64,000 nt of DNA from contig CBDDAF010000003.1 in assembly GCA_965224815.1 (NCBI GenBank), positions 2,542,001-2,606,000 of the forward strand, given 5' to 3'. Below are positions 25,519-34,079 of the stretch, in pieces (positions within the stretch are counted from its first letter, which is position 1; every line of letters begins with the position of its first letter). Made by a program: the position numbers and the translations under genes. The notes under the pieces are model-generated. The model made no database searches, was not told the DNA's origin, and saw only the letters and a list, made by a program, of their open reading frames with translations. This DNA is from CAYPEL01 sp036479985. GTDB taxonomy: Bacteria; Pseudomonadota; Gammaproteobacteria; DSM-19610.

Positions 25519-26593
25519 TCAGCGCTGTTAGCCGGTCAGCATGGTCTTCGCTGATGAGAGGATCAATCACCTGATCTAGCGCGCCCTGCATAATATCATC
25601 GAGTTTATAAAGTGTTAGATTGATGCGGTGATCGGTCATCCGGCCTTGTGGAAAATTATAGGTGCGAATTCGTTCTGAGCGGTCACCACTACCGACCAGG
25701 TTGCGCCGGGCTTCGGTTTCCTCCGCATGACGTTTTTCCTGTTCGGCTGAATGCAGGCGTGCAGCTAGCAGTGACATAGCGCGGGCGCGATTTTTATGTT
25801 GTGAACGTTCGTCCTGGCATTCGATAACCGTACCGGTTGGCAAGTGTGTAATACGAACGGCGGAATCCGTTTTATTAATGTGCTGTCCGCCAGCGCCAGA
25901 AGCACGGTAAGTATCTACTTTGAGATCCGCCGAGTTTATATTAATTGCTTCCTGCTCCGCAGCTTCAGGCAGTACAGCAACAGTAGCGGCTGAAGTGTGA
26001 ATCCGTCCTTGCGACTCAGTTTCTGGAACACGTTGTACACGGTGGGCACCGGATTCAAACTTTAACCGAGAATAGACGTTCTGGCCTGACAGGCGGGCAA
26101 TGATTTCCTTATAACCACCATGATCACCTTCATTCTGGTTGATGATTTCGACAGTCCAGCGCTGAGTTTCAGCATAGCGCGTATACATGCGAAACAGGTC
26201 GCCTGCAAAAATAGAAGCTTCGTCACCACCCGTGCCGGCACGGATTTCCAGAAACACATTTTTAGTATCGTCCGGGTCTTTTGGTATTAAGTGTTTTTGT
26301 AATTCAATTTCAAATTCAGCTTTGCTGGTCTCAGCTTGTTGCAATTCCTCATTGGCCATTTCTTGCAGTTCGGGATCCGGGTCACTCATCATTTCCCGTG
26401 CGGAGATAATATCCTGATCTGCTTTTTGCAAGGCATCAAAGCACTGAACTACAGGATGTAATTGTGAATATTCAACAGACAGGGATTTGAATTGATTGTT
26501 ATCCGCCAACACTTCCGGGTCTGCCAGTAAAGCACTGACTTCCTGTATGCGTTCCACAATGGTTTCCAGTTTCCGGGTGAGCGAAGGATTCAT
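25505..26593 (-). CDS. prfA: Peptide chain release factor 1
   Basis: RF1 reads UAA and UAG stop codons and triggers peptidyl-tRNA hydrolysis. The 362-residue protein has the codon-recognition tripeptide of the PxT class (PET, 190-192) and the catalytic GGQ at 235-237 in SGAGGQHINKTDSA, modified by the downstream prmC product. Its start overlaps the hemA stop (ATGA) and its end overlaps prmC. The hemA-prfA-prmC order is conserved in gammaproteobacteria. Confidence 0.98.
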   Translation of the reverse strand: MNPSLTRKLETIVERIQEVSALLADPEVLADNNQFKSLSVEYSQLHPVVQCFDALQKADQDIISAREMMSDPDPELQEMANEELQQAETSKAEFEIELQKHLIPKDPDDTKNVFLEIRAGTGGDEASIFAGDLFRMYTRYAETQRWTVEIINQNEGDHGGYKEIIARLSGQNVYSRLKFESGAHRVQRVPETESQGRIHTSAATVAVLPEAAEQEAININSADLKVDTYRASGAGGQHINKTDSAVRITHLPTGTVIECQDERSQHKNRARAMSLLAARLHSAEQEKRHAEETEARRNLVGSGDRSERIRTYNFPQGRMTDHRINLTLYKLDDIMQGALDQVIDPLISEDHADRLTALSESA

Positions 26594-27855
26594 GACTCTT
26601 GATCCGGTTTAAAAATTTCCATAAGTGCATCCATCAAGTCTTCACGATTATCTTCACCCGCCTGGCGTAATCGTTGGGTGGGTTCGTGAATCAATTTGTT
26701 GGTCAAGGTGTGAGCCACATATTGCATGACCTCTTCGGGTGTTTTACCCGCTGCAATCTGGCGTTGTGCCTGTTCCAGAACTTTGTCACGCTCTTGTTCG
26801 GCTTGTGAACGCAGTGTCAAAATTCGTGTCACAGCACTTTGGCTGCGAACCCAGGCCATAAACCGATCTACCTGCACATCGATAATTTCTTCGGCTTGCT
26901 CAGCGGCTTGTTGCCGTGATTCAAGATTTTCCTGAATAACTTCTTTCAAATCATCCACGGTATACAGGTAAACATCATCGAGTTTCCGGACATTAGCATC
27001 GATATCGCGAGGAACGGCAATATCAACCATAAAAACCGGGCGATGTTTGCGCTTGCTGAGGGCTGTTTTTACGATGTCATAATCGAGAATAACCTTGTCG
27101 CTTGCGGTAGAAGAGATAACGATATCGGCTTCGGCAAGGTGCGTGGGAATTTCGTCTAGCCCAATACCATATCCCCCATACCGGGTTGCCAATTTATGCG
27201 CATGATCCAGTGTGCGGTTGGCGATGATCATTTTACCCAATCCCTGCTCACGTAAGTGCCGCGCGGTCAGTTCAATGGTTTCGCCAGCACCGATCAGCAA
27301 AGCGGTGTGCTTATTAAAATCACTGAATATTTGTTTTGCCAGGGTAACGGACGCAAACGCTACCGATACCGGACTCTCACCGATCGAGGTATCCGTGCGT
27401 ATTTGTTTGGCGACCGAAAAGGTGTGCTGGAACAAATGAGTCAGTAGCTGGTCTAGAGTTCCAGCCTCAGTGGCCTGTTGATACGCCTGTTTGACCTGGC
27501 CCAGAATCTGCGGTTCGCCGAGGATCAGTGAATCCAGCCCACCAGCAACCCTGAGTATATGGCGAACTGCTTCAGCATCAGGATAGGTATAAAGGTGTTG
27601 CTTAATCGAGCTGGCATCAATGTGATGAAACTGGCTTAGCCAATCAGTCACAGGCCGGGCAATATTGGCTGTGCTGGCACAATAAACTTCGGTGCGGTTG
27701 CAGGTTGAGAGGATGGCAGCTTCACTAACACCGGGCAGGGCTGCCAGTTCCTGCAGGGCAGCGGGCAGCTGGGAATCCCCAAATGCCACCTGTTCACGCA
27801 ATTCGACGGGTGCGGTATGGTGATTTATGCCGAGCGTTATTAGGGCCATAGTCAA
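26590..27855 (-). CDS. hemA: Glutamyl-tRNA reductase
   Basis: HemA reduces Glu-tRNA(Glu) to glutamate-1-semialdehyde, the first committed step of tetrapyrrole synthesis in C5-pathway bacteria. The 421-residue protein has the nucleophile Cys52 in LSTCNRTEVY, GEPQILGQVKQAY and the NADPH-binding fold LLIGAGETIELTARHL, plus the C-terminal dimerisation helices. The preceding MTMALITLGINHHTAPVELR is the standard N-terminus. It is divergent from the TPR lipoprotein gene. Confidence 0.98.
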   Translation of the reverse strand: MTMALITLGINHHTAPVELREQVAFGDSQLPAALQELAALPGVSEAAILSTCNRTEVYCASTANIARPVTDWLSQFHHIDASSIKQHLYTYPDAEAVRHILRVAGGLDSLILGEPQILGQVKQAYQQATEAGTLDQLLTHLFQHTFSVAKQIRTDTSIGESPVSVAFASVTLAKQIFSDFNKHTALLIGAGETIELTARHLREQGLGKMIIANRTLDHAHKLATRYGGYGIGLDEIPTHLAEADIVISSTASDKVILDYDIVKTALSKRKHRPVFMVDIAVPRDIDANVRKLDDVYLYTVDDLKEVIQENLESRQQAAEQAEEIIDVQVDRFMAWVRSQSAVTRILTLRSQAEQERDKVLEQAQRQIAAGKTPEEVMQYVAHTLTNKLIHEPTQRLRQAGEDNREDLMDALMEIFKPDQES

Positions 27856-27980
27856 ACGGATGCAGGATTCATGAGTAACGCAAACCGGAAATTCTGCGTT
27901 ATGGTACCGGTTAATACAAGTGTTCTTCGGTGCTTTACTGTCTACACGGCAGCGAATTGCGTATAGTAGACAGGCTAAGA

Positions 27981-29621
27981 ATGATTAAATTACCGGATCA
28001 AATGATTGGTTTTAACTGGGTAAATCAAATTGGCTTAACCGGCCTGCTGCTGGCATCACTACTAATTAGCGGCTGTGCCCGCCTATCTCAATCGCCCGTG
28101 CCTGAAGAAACTGCGGCGACAACCGAGCCAGACACAGGCAGTGTAGAAGTGGCTCAGCTGCCATCGGCAGGTAAAGAAGATCTAACGCCATCACTGCTTT
28201 ATGGAATTCTGCTCGGTGAAATTGCCGGTCAACGCGGCCGTATGGAAGTGTCGGCACCCAGTTATCTTGAAGCTGCCCAGCACTCGGAAGACCCGCGAGT
28301 TGCTGAAAGAGCCCTGAAAATATCTATTTTTGGCAAGCAGCAGGCGCCAGCACTGGAAGCCGCCCGCCGTTGGGTGGAACTGGCACCCGATAATAAGGAA
28401 GCACGCCAGGCGTATGCGGCGTTGGCGTTACGCAGTGGCCAGGATGAAGAAGCCCAAACCCAGTTAAATCAAATAATCCAGCAAAGTGACGGAACTGCCG
28501 ACCAGGCGTATCAGTCATTGTTGGGGTTACTTGCGCGCGAGCCTGACAAAGAACGGGCATTGGCAGCGATGGAGCGCATAGTCTCTGAGCGGCCGGATGA
28601 TGCAGATGCCCACTTTGCCTACGCACGGCTGGCATCACACAGTGAGAACTGGGTGTTGTCCCTGACTGAAGTTGAAAAAGCCCTCGTCATTCGACCTGAC
28701 TGGACACCCGCCATTATTTTGCGTGCCCAGATAGCAGTTAAACAGGACAAAGGCGATTTAGCGCGTGAACAAATTACCGGTGCATTACAAAAAAGTCCGG
28801 ATGATCTGAAATTGCGGCAAGCCTATGCGCGTTTGCTGGTTGATCTTGAGGATTTGGATGGCGCCCGTGAGCAGTATAAAAAACTGATTAAGCTGCAACC
28901 TGCCAATGGTCAGGTTGTCTATTCGCTGGCTTTGTTGTCACTGGAAGACGGAGAGCTGAAAGAAGCTAAAACTAATTTCCTTCGCTTGCTTGAGTTGGAA
29001 TACCAGACTGCACAGGCTCATTATTACCTGGGCGCTATTGCTGAAGAGCACAAAGATTTCGAGAAGGCGCTTGATTGGTACAGCAAGATTGACAAGGGTG
29101 ATCACTGGCTCGAGGTTCAAATTCGCATTGCGCGTATTGATGCGAAAACTGACAAGTTGGATCAAGCCCGTGCCCGGCTGAAGAATTTGCGATTTACCAA
29201 ACCTGCGCAAGCACAACGCCTGTTGTTGGTAGAGGGTGATCTGCTCAGTCAGCAGAAAATGCTTGAAGAAGCGTACAGCTTATATGGCCAGTACCTTGAA
29301 GCTCACCCGGAAGATTATGATGTGCTCTATGCGCGATCACTGGTTGCTGAGAAGCTTGACCTGCTCGATGTCGCCGAACAGGATCTGAAGAAAATTATTC
29401 AGGTTGAGCCGGATAATGCCCGTGCAATGAATGCACTCGGCTATACGCTGGCTGATCGAACCACGCGTTATCAGGAAGCGCTGCAATTTATAGAGCAGGC
29501 AATCAAACTAACCCCGGATGATCCTGCCGTCATGGATAGTATGGGTTGGGTGCAGTTTAAACTGGGCGAGTTACAGAAAGCCCGGGAGTACCTGCAAAAA
29601 GCCTACGATCAGACGATCTGA
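27981..29621 (+). CDS. TPR-repeat lipoprotein, frameshifted near its end
   Basis: A large tetratricopeptide protein with a lipoprotein signal (LLLASLLISGC). I chose ATG 27981 (MIKLPDQMIGF); an ATG 17 codons upstream is also possible. More than ten TPR units follow, for example ALEAARRWVELAPDNKEARQ and AYSLYGQYLEAHPEDYDVLY, ending in VMDSMGWVQFKLGELQKARE and then KAYDQTI and a stop. In the next frame the expected ending resumes immediately (DAEIAAHLGEVLW), so one extra base near 29610 has cut off the last 45 or so residues. The order TPR protein-lolB-ispE matches Pseudomonas. It may act in outer-membrane assembly, but that is not established. Confidence 0.85.
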   Translation: MIKLPDQMIGFNWVNQIGLTGLLLASLLISGCARLSQSPVPEETAATTEPDTGSVEVAQLPSAGKEDLTPSLLYGILLGEIAGQRGRMEVSAPSYLEAAQHSEDPRVAERALKISIFGKQQAPALEAARRWVELAPDNKEARQAYAALALRSGQDEEAQTQLNQIIQQSDGTADQAYQSLLGLLAREPDKERALAAMERIVSERPDDADAHFAYARLASHSENWVLSLTEVEKALVIRPDWTPAIILRAQIAVKQDKGDLAREQITGALQKSPDDLKLRQAYARLLVDLEDLDGAREQYKKLIKLQPANGQVVYSLALLSLEDGELKEAKTNFLRLLELEYQTAQAHYYLGAIAEEHKDFEKALDWYSKIDKGDHWLEVQIRIARIDAKTDKLDQARARLKNLRFTKPAQAQRLLLVEGDLLSQQKMLEEAYSLYGQYLEAHPEDYDVLYARSLVAEKLDLLDVAEQDLKKIIQVEPDNARAMNALGYTLADRTTRYQEALQFIEQAIKLTPDDPAVMDSMGWVQFKLGELQKAREYLQKAYDQTI

Positions 29622-29763
29622 TGCTGAAATAGCTGCGCATCTGGGCGAAGTGTTGTGGTCGATGGGTGACCAGGCAGGCGCCAGGAAATTATGGGCAGCG
29701 GGTAAGAAAAAGGATTCTGAGAATCCTGTGCTACTCAAAACACTTGAGCGTTTTTCAAATTAA
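29613..29763 (+). pseudogene. Detached C-terminus of the TPR lipoprotein
   Basis: In the frame one base later than the main ORF, SDAEIAAHLGEVLWSMGDQA continues through ARKLWAAGKKK to LLKTLERFSN and a stop. This is the usual last TPR and tail of the protein. Removal of one base between CAGACG and TCTGATGCT near 29610 would restore a protein of about 594 residues. A sequencing error or a real mutation cannot be told apart here. Confidence 0.75.
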
Positions 29764-29766
29764 TTA

Positions 29767-29884
29767 AGGAACCTCTGATAATTAGTAAGAATTTGTAGGA
29801 GCGGCTTTAGCCGCGATAGGGCTGCAGCGTTCATCGCGGCTAACGCGGCTCCTACATATCTTCTCAAATTTAATCAGAGTCGCC
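29767..29884. repeat. Family A hairpin element, copy 4
   Basis: The outer end AGGAACCTCTGAT at 29767 and the partner AATCAGAG at 29872-29879 enclose the core hairpin 29794-29856 (TGTAGGAGCGGC... with ...GCGGCTCCTACA). It lies three bases after the TPR gene tail and 20 bp before lolB. Confidence 0.85.
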
Positions 29885-29903
29885 TTTACCCTGTCTGCCA
29901 ATC

Positions 29904-30497
29904 ATGCGTGTTTTATACCTGTCAGTTTTTAGCCTATTGTTTATATCCAGCTGTGCGACCCGGCAACCACGCGTAGCTGACCCTGAACAACATTGGCAAA
30001 AACATCTTGCCAGTGTAGCGGGCTTACCCTCCTGGCGGGTTTCCGGCAGGGTTGCCGTCAAGACCGAACAGGATGGCTGGACGGCTTCATTTAGCTGGCG
30101 GCAAACCGGCGATGATTACACGATTCGCCTGCACGGTCCTTTGGGCCGTGGCATGGTTGAGTTGTCAGGTAATCCACAACGCGTCTTGTTAAAGCAATCG
30201 GGCCAGCCGGTTCAAAGCGCTGCAAGTGCCGAAGACTTACTTTTTCAGGCAACGGGCTGGATGTTTCCGGTCAGTGGTCTGCGATACTGGATACTGGGAG
30301 TCCCAGTGCCGGGTCAAAAGGAACAACATAGCCTTAGTGCGGACGGTAGCTTGCAACGTCTTGATCAGGCGGGTTGGCAAACTGATTATAAGAAATACCA
30401 TCAGGTTGAAGGTTTGAATTTACCGGCAAAGTTGCACCTGGCCAATGGCAAGATCGAGGTTAAGCTGATTGCCAGAGAATGGCAGTTGAGTGAATAA
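29904..30497 (+). CDS. lolB: Outer-membrane lipoprotein receptor LolB
   Basis: LolB accepts lipoproteins from LolA and inserts them in the outer membrane. The 197-residue protein has a lipobox LLFISSC (Cys17), then the beta-barrel fold with WRVSGRVAVKTEQDGWTASF, GPLGRGMVELSG and the conserved YWILGVPVPG loop region near 128-137. It is directly followed by ispE (two bases), as in most gammaproteobacteria, and is preceded by family A copy 4. Confidence 0.95.
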   Translation: MRVLYLSVFSLLFISSCATRQPRVADPEQHWQKHLASVAGLPSWRVSGRVAVKTEQDGWTASFSWRQTGDDYTIRLHGPLGRGMVELSGNPQRVLLKQSGQPVQSAASAEDLLFQATGWMFPVSGLRYWILGVPVPGQKEQHSLSADGSLQRLDQAGWQTDYKKYHQVEGLNLPAKLHLANGKIEVKLIAREWQLSE

Positions 30498-30499
30498 AC

Positions 30500-31369
30500 G
30501 TGAGTGAGGCCGCCATTAATCCCGCTGGACCTTGGCCTGCACCCGCAAAGCTCAACCTGTTTTTGCATATAACCGGTCGCCGCCCGGACGGATACCACGA
30601 CTTACAAACCCTGTTCCAGTTTCTCGATTACGGCGATGAGTTGTGGTTTGACGTTGATGATTCCGGCGAGATTTGCAGATTTTCAGGGAATGAGGCGGTG
30701 GAACCTGATCAGGATCTGGCATTAATAGCCGCCCGTAGGCTGGCAGAAGTGAGTCAAAGCCGCCATGGCGTCTCATTACGGATAGAAAAACGCTTGCCGT
30801 TAGGTGGCGGGCTGGGCGGTGGTAGCTCAGATGCGGCTACCACGCTAGTCGTACTGAATCGGCTTTGGTCACTGGGCCTGGAGCATAAGCAATTGTTGGA
30901 TATCGGATTATCCCTGGGTGCCGATGTGCCGGTTTTCATCGCCGGTCAGGCTGCCTGGGCGGAGGGGGTCGGTGAGCGGTTGACGCCTATCGATACATTG
31001 GAGGAGCCCTGGTTTCTGGTCATCCACCCGGCGGTAAATGTTTCTACAGCGGCGATTTTTTCCGACCTGCAATTGACACGGAACAGTCCGCAGATCAAAA
31101 TAGCCGACTTTCTTTCGGGTCGGTGTAAAAACCAGCTGCAGACTGTGGTGGAGCGGCTCTATCCGGAAGTTGCGGAGGCGATAACCTGGCTATCCGGGCA
31201 TCGACCAGCACAAATGACCGGTAGCGGTGCTTGTGTGTATGCCGCCTTTGCTTCGCAGCAGCAGGCGCAGTCGGTTCTGGAGCTGCTGCCAACACCCTGG
31301 ACGGGGTTTGTGGCGAAGGGCTGTAATCGTTCACCGTTAAACCGCAGATTAAACCAACTGGTGGATTAA
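30500..31369 (+). CDS. ispE: 4-diphosphocytidyl-2-C-methyl-D-erythritol kinase
   Basis: IspE phosphorylates CDP-ME in the MEP pathway that also uses IspG (4086). The 289-residue GHMP kinase has Lys17 in PAPAKLNLFL, the phosphate-binding loop LPLGGGLGGGSSDAA at 99-113 and the catalytic Asp142 in LGADVPVF. It starts at a GTG two bases after lolB. The tRNA-Gln begins eight bases after its stop, which suggests the tRNA is cut out of a longer transcript. Confidence 0.97.
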   Translation: MSEAAINPAGPWPAPAKLNLFLHITGRRPDGYHDLQTLFQFLDYGDELWFDVDDSGEICRFSGNEAVEPDQDLALIAARRLAEVSQSRHGVSLRIEKRLPLGGGLGGGSSDAATTLVVLNRLWSLGLEHKQLLDIGLSLGADVPVFIAGQAAWAEGVGERLTPIDTLEEPWFLVIHPAVNVSTAAIFSDLQLTRNSPQIKIADFLSGRCKNQLQTVVERLYPEVAEAITWLSGHRPAQMTGSGACVYAAFASQQQAQSVLELLPTPWTGFVAKGCNRSPLNRRLNQLVD

Positions 31370-31376
31370 AAGTTTT

Positions 31377-31451
31377 TGGGACGTCGCCAAGCGGTAAGGC
31401 ACGGGGTTTTGATCTCCGTATGCGCAGGTTCGAATCCTGCCGTCCCAGCCA
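31377..31451 (+). tRNA. tRNA-Gln (anticodon TTG)
   Basis: A 75-nt cloverleaf with acceptor pair TGGGACG/CGTCCCA, a D arm containing GCGGTAAGGC, the anticodon arm CGGGG-TTTTGAT-CTCCG with anticodon TTG, the T arm GCAGG-TTCGAAT-CCTGC, discriminator G and an encoded CCA. The place between ispE and prs is a conserved gammaproteobacterial arrangement. Confidence 0.97.
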
Positions 31452-31478
31452 TACTGAATAGAGTATCGTAATCACTGA

Positions 31479-31500
31479 ATGTGTTGTTGGTGCAACACAT
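31479..31500 (+). promoter_or_regulatory. Perfect hairpin between tRNA-Gln and prs
   Basis: ATGTGTTG and CAACACAT form a perfect 8-bp stem with a TTGGTG loop. No T-run follows, so it is not a normal terminator. It sits 21 bp before the prs start and could be an RNA-processing or control structure. Confidence 0.45.
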
Positions 31501-31521
31501 CATAAACAGGTGTAGCTAGGC

Positions 31522-32496
31522 ATGAATGGTTTTCCAGCCACAAATGATGAAAACCGCATGATGGTGTTTGCTGGGAATGCAAATCCACCGCTTGCGCAAT
31601 CCATTGCCGGTTTTTTGCACTTACACCTGGGTAAGGCCATCGTCAGTAAATTCAGCGACGGCGAGATTATGGTCGAGATTATGGAAAACGTCCGTGGTAA
31701 GGATGTTTTCGTGGTGCAACCAACCTGTGCACCGACCAATGACAATTTGATGGAATTAATGGTGATGATCGATGCGTTAAGGCGCGCATCAGCAGCGCGT
31801 ATCACCGCAGTGATTCCTTACCTGGGTTATGCCCGGCAAGATCGGCGGCCGCGTTCGGCACGAGTACCGATCACCGCAAAAGTGGTCGCGAAAATGATCA
31901 GTAACGTTGGCGCAGACCGGGTATTAACAATTGATTTACACGCTGATCAGATCCAGGGATTTTTTGATATCCCGGTGGATAATGTCTATGCCTCACCTAT
32001 TTTACTCGGTGATGTCTGGAGTCATAATTATCCTAACCTGAAAGTCGTGTCACCCGATGTAGGCGGCGTGGTTCGCGCCCGGGCGCTGGCCAAACGGCTG
32101 GATGATGCAGATCTGGCGATTATTGATAAACGCCGCCCCAAGGCCAACGTTGCCAAGGTGATGCATATTATTGGTGAGGTGGAAGATCGTACTTGCGTGC
32201 TGGTCGATGATCTGGTCGATACAGCCGGTACATTGTGTCAGGCTGCACGTGCCTTGAAAGATAATGGTGCCAAACGGGTATTGGCTTATTGCACACACCC
32301 GGTGTTGTCAGGCAATGCCATTTCGAATATTACTGACTCGGATCTCGATGAGTTGGTAGTGACCGATACTATTCCGCTGCGGCCGGATGCACAGGCCTGC
32401 ACGCGAATTCGCCAATTGAGTGTGGCGGAAATGCTGGCCGAAACCATGCGCCGAATCAGTGATGAAGAATCGGTTAGTAGCTTGTTTATGGATTAG
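31522..32496 (+). CDS. prs: Ribose-phosphate pyrophosphokinase
   Basis: Prs makes PRPP from ribose 5-phosphate and ATP for nucleotide, His and Trp synthesis. The 324-residue protein has VFAGNANPPLAQ, FSDGEIMVEIMENVRG, YARQDRRPRSARVPITAKVV, the metal-binding DLHADQIQGFFDIPVDN and the PRPP-binding loop VLVDDLVDTAGTL. The N-terminus is about 12 residues longer than usual; methionine 13 (31558) is an alternative start. The family has Glu or Gly at some of the P-loop positions; all key residues here look conserved. Confidence 0.97.
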   Translation: MNGFPATNDENRMMVFAGNANPPLAQSIAGFLHLHLGKAIVSKFSDGEIMVEIMENVRGKDVFVVQPTCAPTNDNLMELMVMIDALRRASAARITAVIPYLGYARQDRRPRSARVPITAKVVAKMISNVGADRVLTIDLHADQIQGFFDIPVDNVYASPILLGDVWSHNYPNLKVVSPDVGGVVRARALAKRLDDADLAIIDKRRPKANVAKVMHIIGEVEDRTCVLVDDLVDTAGTLCQAARALKDNGAKRVLAYCTHPVLSGNAISNITDSDLDELVVTDTIPLRPDAQACTRIRQLSVAEMLAETMRRISDEESVSSLFMD

Positions 32497-32531
32497 AGAA
32501 AATTGGGGTCTGTCCCCTATTTTCAGTAGTG

Positions 32532-32558
32532 TCTCTCCTGGTCGCGGGGGAGTTTTTT
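32532..32558 (+). terminator. Hairpin with T-run between prs and rplY
   Basis: CTCTCC pairs with GGGGAG (one G-T pair) around a GGTCGCG-type loop and is followed by TTTTTT at 32553-32558. It is a weak intrinsic terminator or attenuator in the prs-rplY gap of 89 bp. Confidence 0.5.
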
Positions 32559-32585
32559 GTAACCTGAACAGACGGGAGTAACGTC

Positions 32586-33269
32586 ATGTTAATTTTTGAA
32601 CTAGAAGCCGAAAAACGCACGGGTACGGGGAAAGGTGCGAGCCGCCGCCTGCGTCATGACGGTAAGGTACCTGCCATTATGTATGGCACGGGTGATGAAC
32701 CACAATCTATAACGCTGGAACATAATGAAGTCATAAAACGGCTTGAACACGAAGCTTTTTATGCACACATTTTGACTATCAAACTTGATGGTACAGCCAG
32801 TAAAGTTGTATTGCGTGATTTGCAGCGCCATCCCAGCAAGCCGGTCATCATGCATATGGATTTCATGCGTATCGATGAGAACAAGAAAATTCGAGTCAAT
32901 GTGCCATTGCACTTTGTTGGCGAAGAGATTGCGCCCGGTGTGAAATTAGCTGGCGGAATGGTTGCCCATGATGTGACTGAAGTTTCTCTGGATGTCTTGC
33001 CGAAACACTTGCCTGAATATATCGAAGTTGATGTTTCAGCACTTGAAATGGGCGAGTCGTTACACCTGTCCGATCTTAAAGTACCGGAAAGCGGTGTACT
33101 CCTAGAGCTGGCGCGTGGTGAAGGTCATGACCAGCCAATTGTCTCGATCCATGCACGTAAGGCTGTGGTTGAAGAAATCGACGAAGCACCAGTAGCGGAA
33201 GAAGGTGAAGAAGCCGCTGCCAGTGACGAGGAAGACAAGGACAAGGATAGCGATAAGGATAAGGATTAA
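32586..33269 (+). CDS. rplY: 50S ribosomal protein L25 (CTC form)
   Basis: This is the long L25/Ctc form (227 residues) that binds 5S rRNA. Residues 1-92 are the L25 domain (GKGASRRLRHDGKVPAIMYG), residues 96-185 the C-terminal TL5 beta domain (VPLHFVGEEIAPGVK, DVLPKHLPEYIEVD), and the tail from about 200 is very acidic and low in complexity (alternating E/D/K). Short acidic tails are common in this form. It is followed by pth, as in many gammaproteobacteria. Confidence 0.96.
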   Translation: MLIFELEAEKRTGTGKGASRRLRHDGKVPAIMYGTGDEPQSITLEHNEVIKRLEHEAFYAHILTIKLDGTASKVVLRDLQRHPSKPVIMHMDFMRIDENKKIRVNVPLHFVGEEIAPGVKLAGGMVAHDVTEVSLDVLPKHLPEYIEVDVSALEMGESLHLSDLKVPESGVLLELARGEGHDQPIVSIHARKAVVEEIDEAPVAEEGEEAAASDEEDKDKDSDKDKD

Positions 33270-33291
33270 CTTCCTGATTCGTTAACCGCAG

Positions 33292-33870
33292 GTGTCTGCA
33301 ATTCAGTTGATAGTCGGTCTCGGTAATCCCGGTGCTGAACATGAACCAACCCGGCATAACGCCGGGTTTTGGTTTGTTGATGAACTGGCCAGACAGTGTG
33401 GTGCTACCTTTAAAAATGAAAAACGATTCTTTGGTGAAGGTACACGTTGCCAGTCCCAGGGATTGGATTGCCGTTTATTGAAACCCACTACCTATATGAA
33501 CAGGAGCGGGCAGTCAGCGAGCGCAATCAGTCGTTTCTACAATATACCGGTAGAAAAGATTCTGGTAGTACATGATGAACTGGATTTACCCGCCGGAACT
33601 GTCAAGCTGAAAAAAGGTGGTGGGCACGGCGGGCATAACGGCCTGCGTGATTTGATCAGTCATTTCAGCAGCAAGGATTTTTATCGGTTGCGTTTGGGTA
33701 TTGATCATCCCGGCCATAAAAGCCAGGTTGTCGACTATGTACTGAAAAAACCTTCAAAACAAGATAAGCAGTTGATTGAAGCAGCGATAGACGATGCGAT
33801 TCGTGTTATGCCGGAAATAATCAGCGGAGAGTTTGAAAAAGCAATGCATCAGTTGCATAGCCGAAGCTGA
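33292..33870 (+). CDS. pth: Peptidyl-tRNA hydrolase
   Basis: Pth recycles peptidyl-tRNA dropped from ribosomes. The 192-residue protein has all the known active-site residues: Asn12 (GLGNPG), His22 (TRHNAGF), Asn70 (TTYMNRSG), Asp95 (VVHDELDLP) and Asn116 (GGHNGLRD), each two positions after the E. coli numbering. It starts at GTG 33292 with AGG upstream. A family C repeat follows the stop. Confidence 0.97.
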   Translation: MSAIQLIVGLGNPGAEHEPTRHNAGFWFVDELARQCGATFKNEKRFFGEGTRCQSQGLDCRLLKPTTYMNRSGQSASAISRFYNIPVEKILVVHDELDLPAGTVKLKKGGGHGGHNGLRDLISHFSSKDFYRLRLGIDHPGHKSQVVDYVLKKPSKQDKQLIEAAIDDAIRVMPEIISGEFEKAMHQLHSRS

Positions 33871-33901
33871 ATTACCACTGCAGCGATATATAAAGAACTT
33901 C

Positions 33902-33996
33902 CCCTCCCCCTCAGGGGGAGGGACAGGGAGAGGGGATAAAATTAAAAGGCATTTTTTAATCCCCTCTCCCCAACCCTCTCCCGGAGGGAGAGGGGG
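33902..33996. repeat. Family C palindromic repeat, copy 3
   Basis: A 95-bp element with the same outer hairpins as copies 1 and 2 (CCCTCCCCCTCAGGGGGAGG and AATCCCCTCTCCCCAACCC) but a different, AT-rich interior (AAAATTAAAAGGCATTTTTT). It lies between pth and ychF and diverged earlier than the identical pair around gatB. Confidence 0.85.
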
Positions 33997-34079
33997 TAGT
34001 GGAGTGGCAAGGTTCATGTGTTTAATTTAAATGAATTTAATAATCTTAGTGGTCAAAGAGTCTTCAGTGGTTAATATAT

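Noticed and set aside
30552..30939. Minus-strand ORFs inside ispE
   Set aside because: They are antisense shadows of a conserved kinase gene with intact motifs.
31095..31475. Minus-strand ORF across the end of ispE and tRNA-Gln
   Set aside because: It runs through a tRNA and antisense of a well-supported gene.
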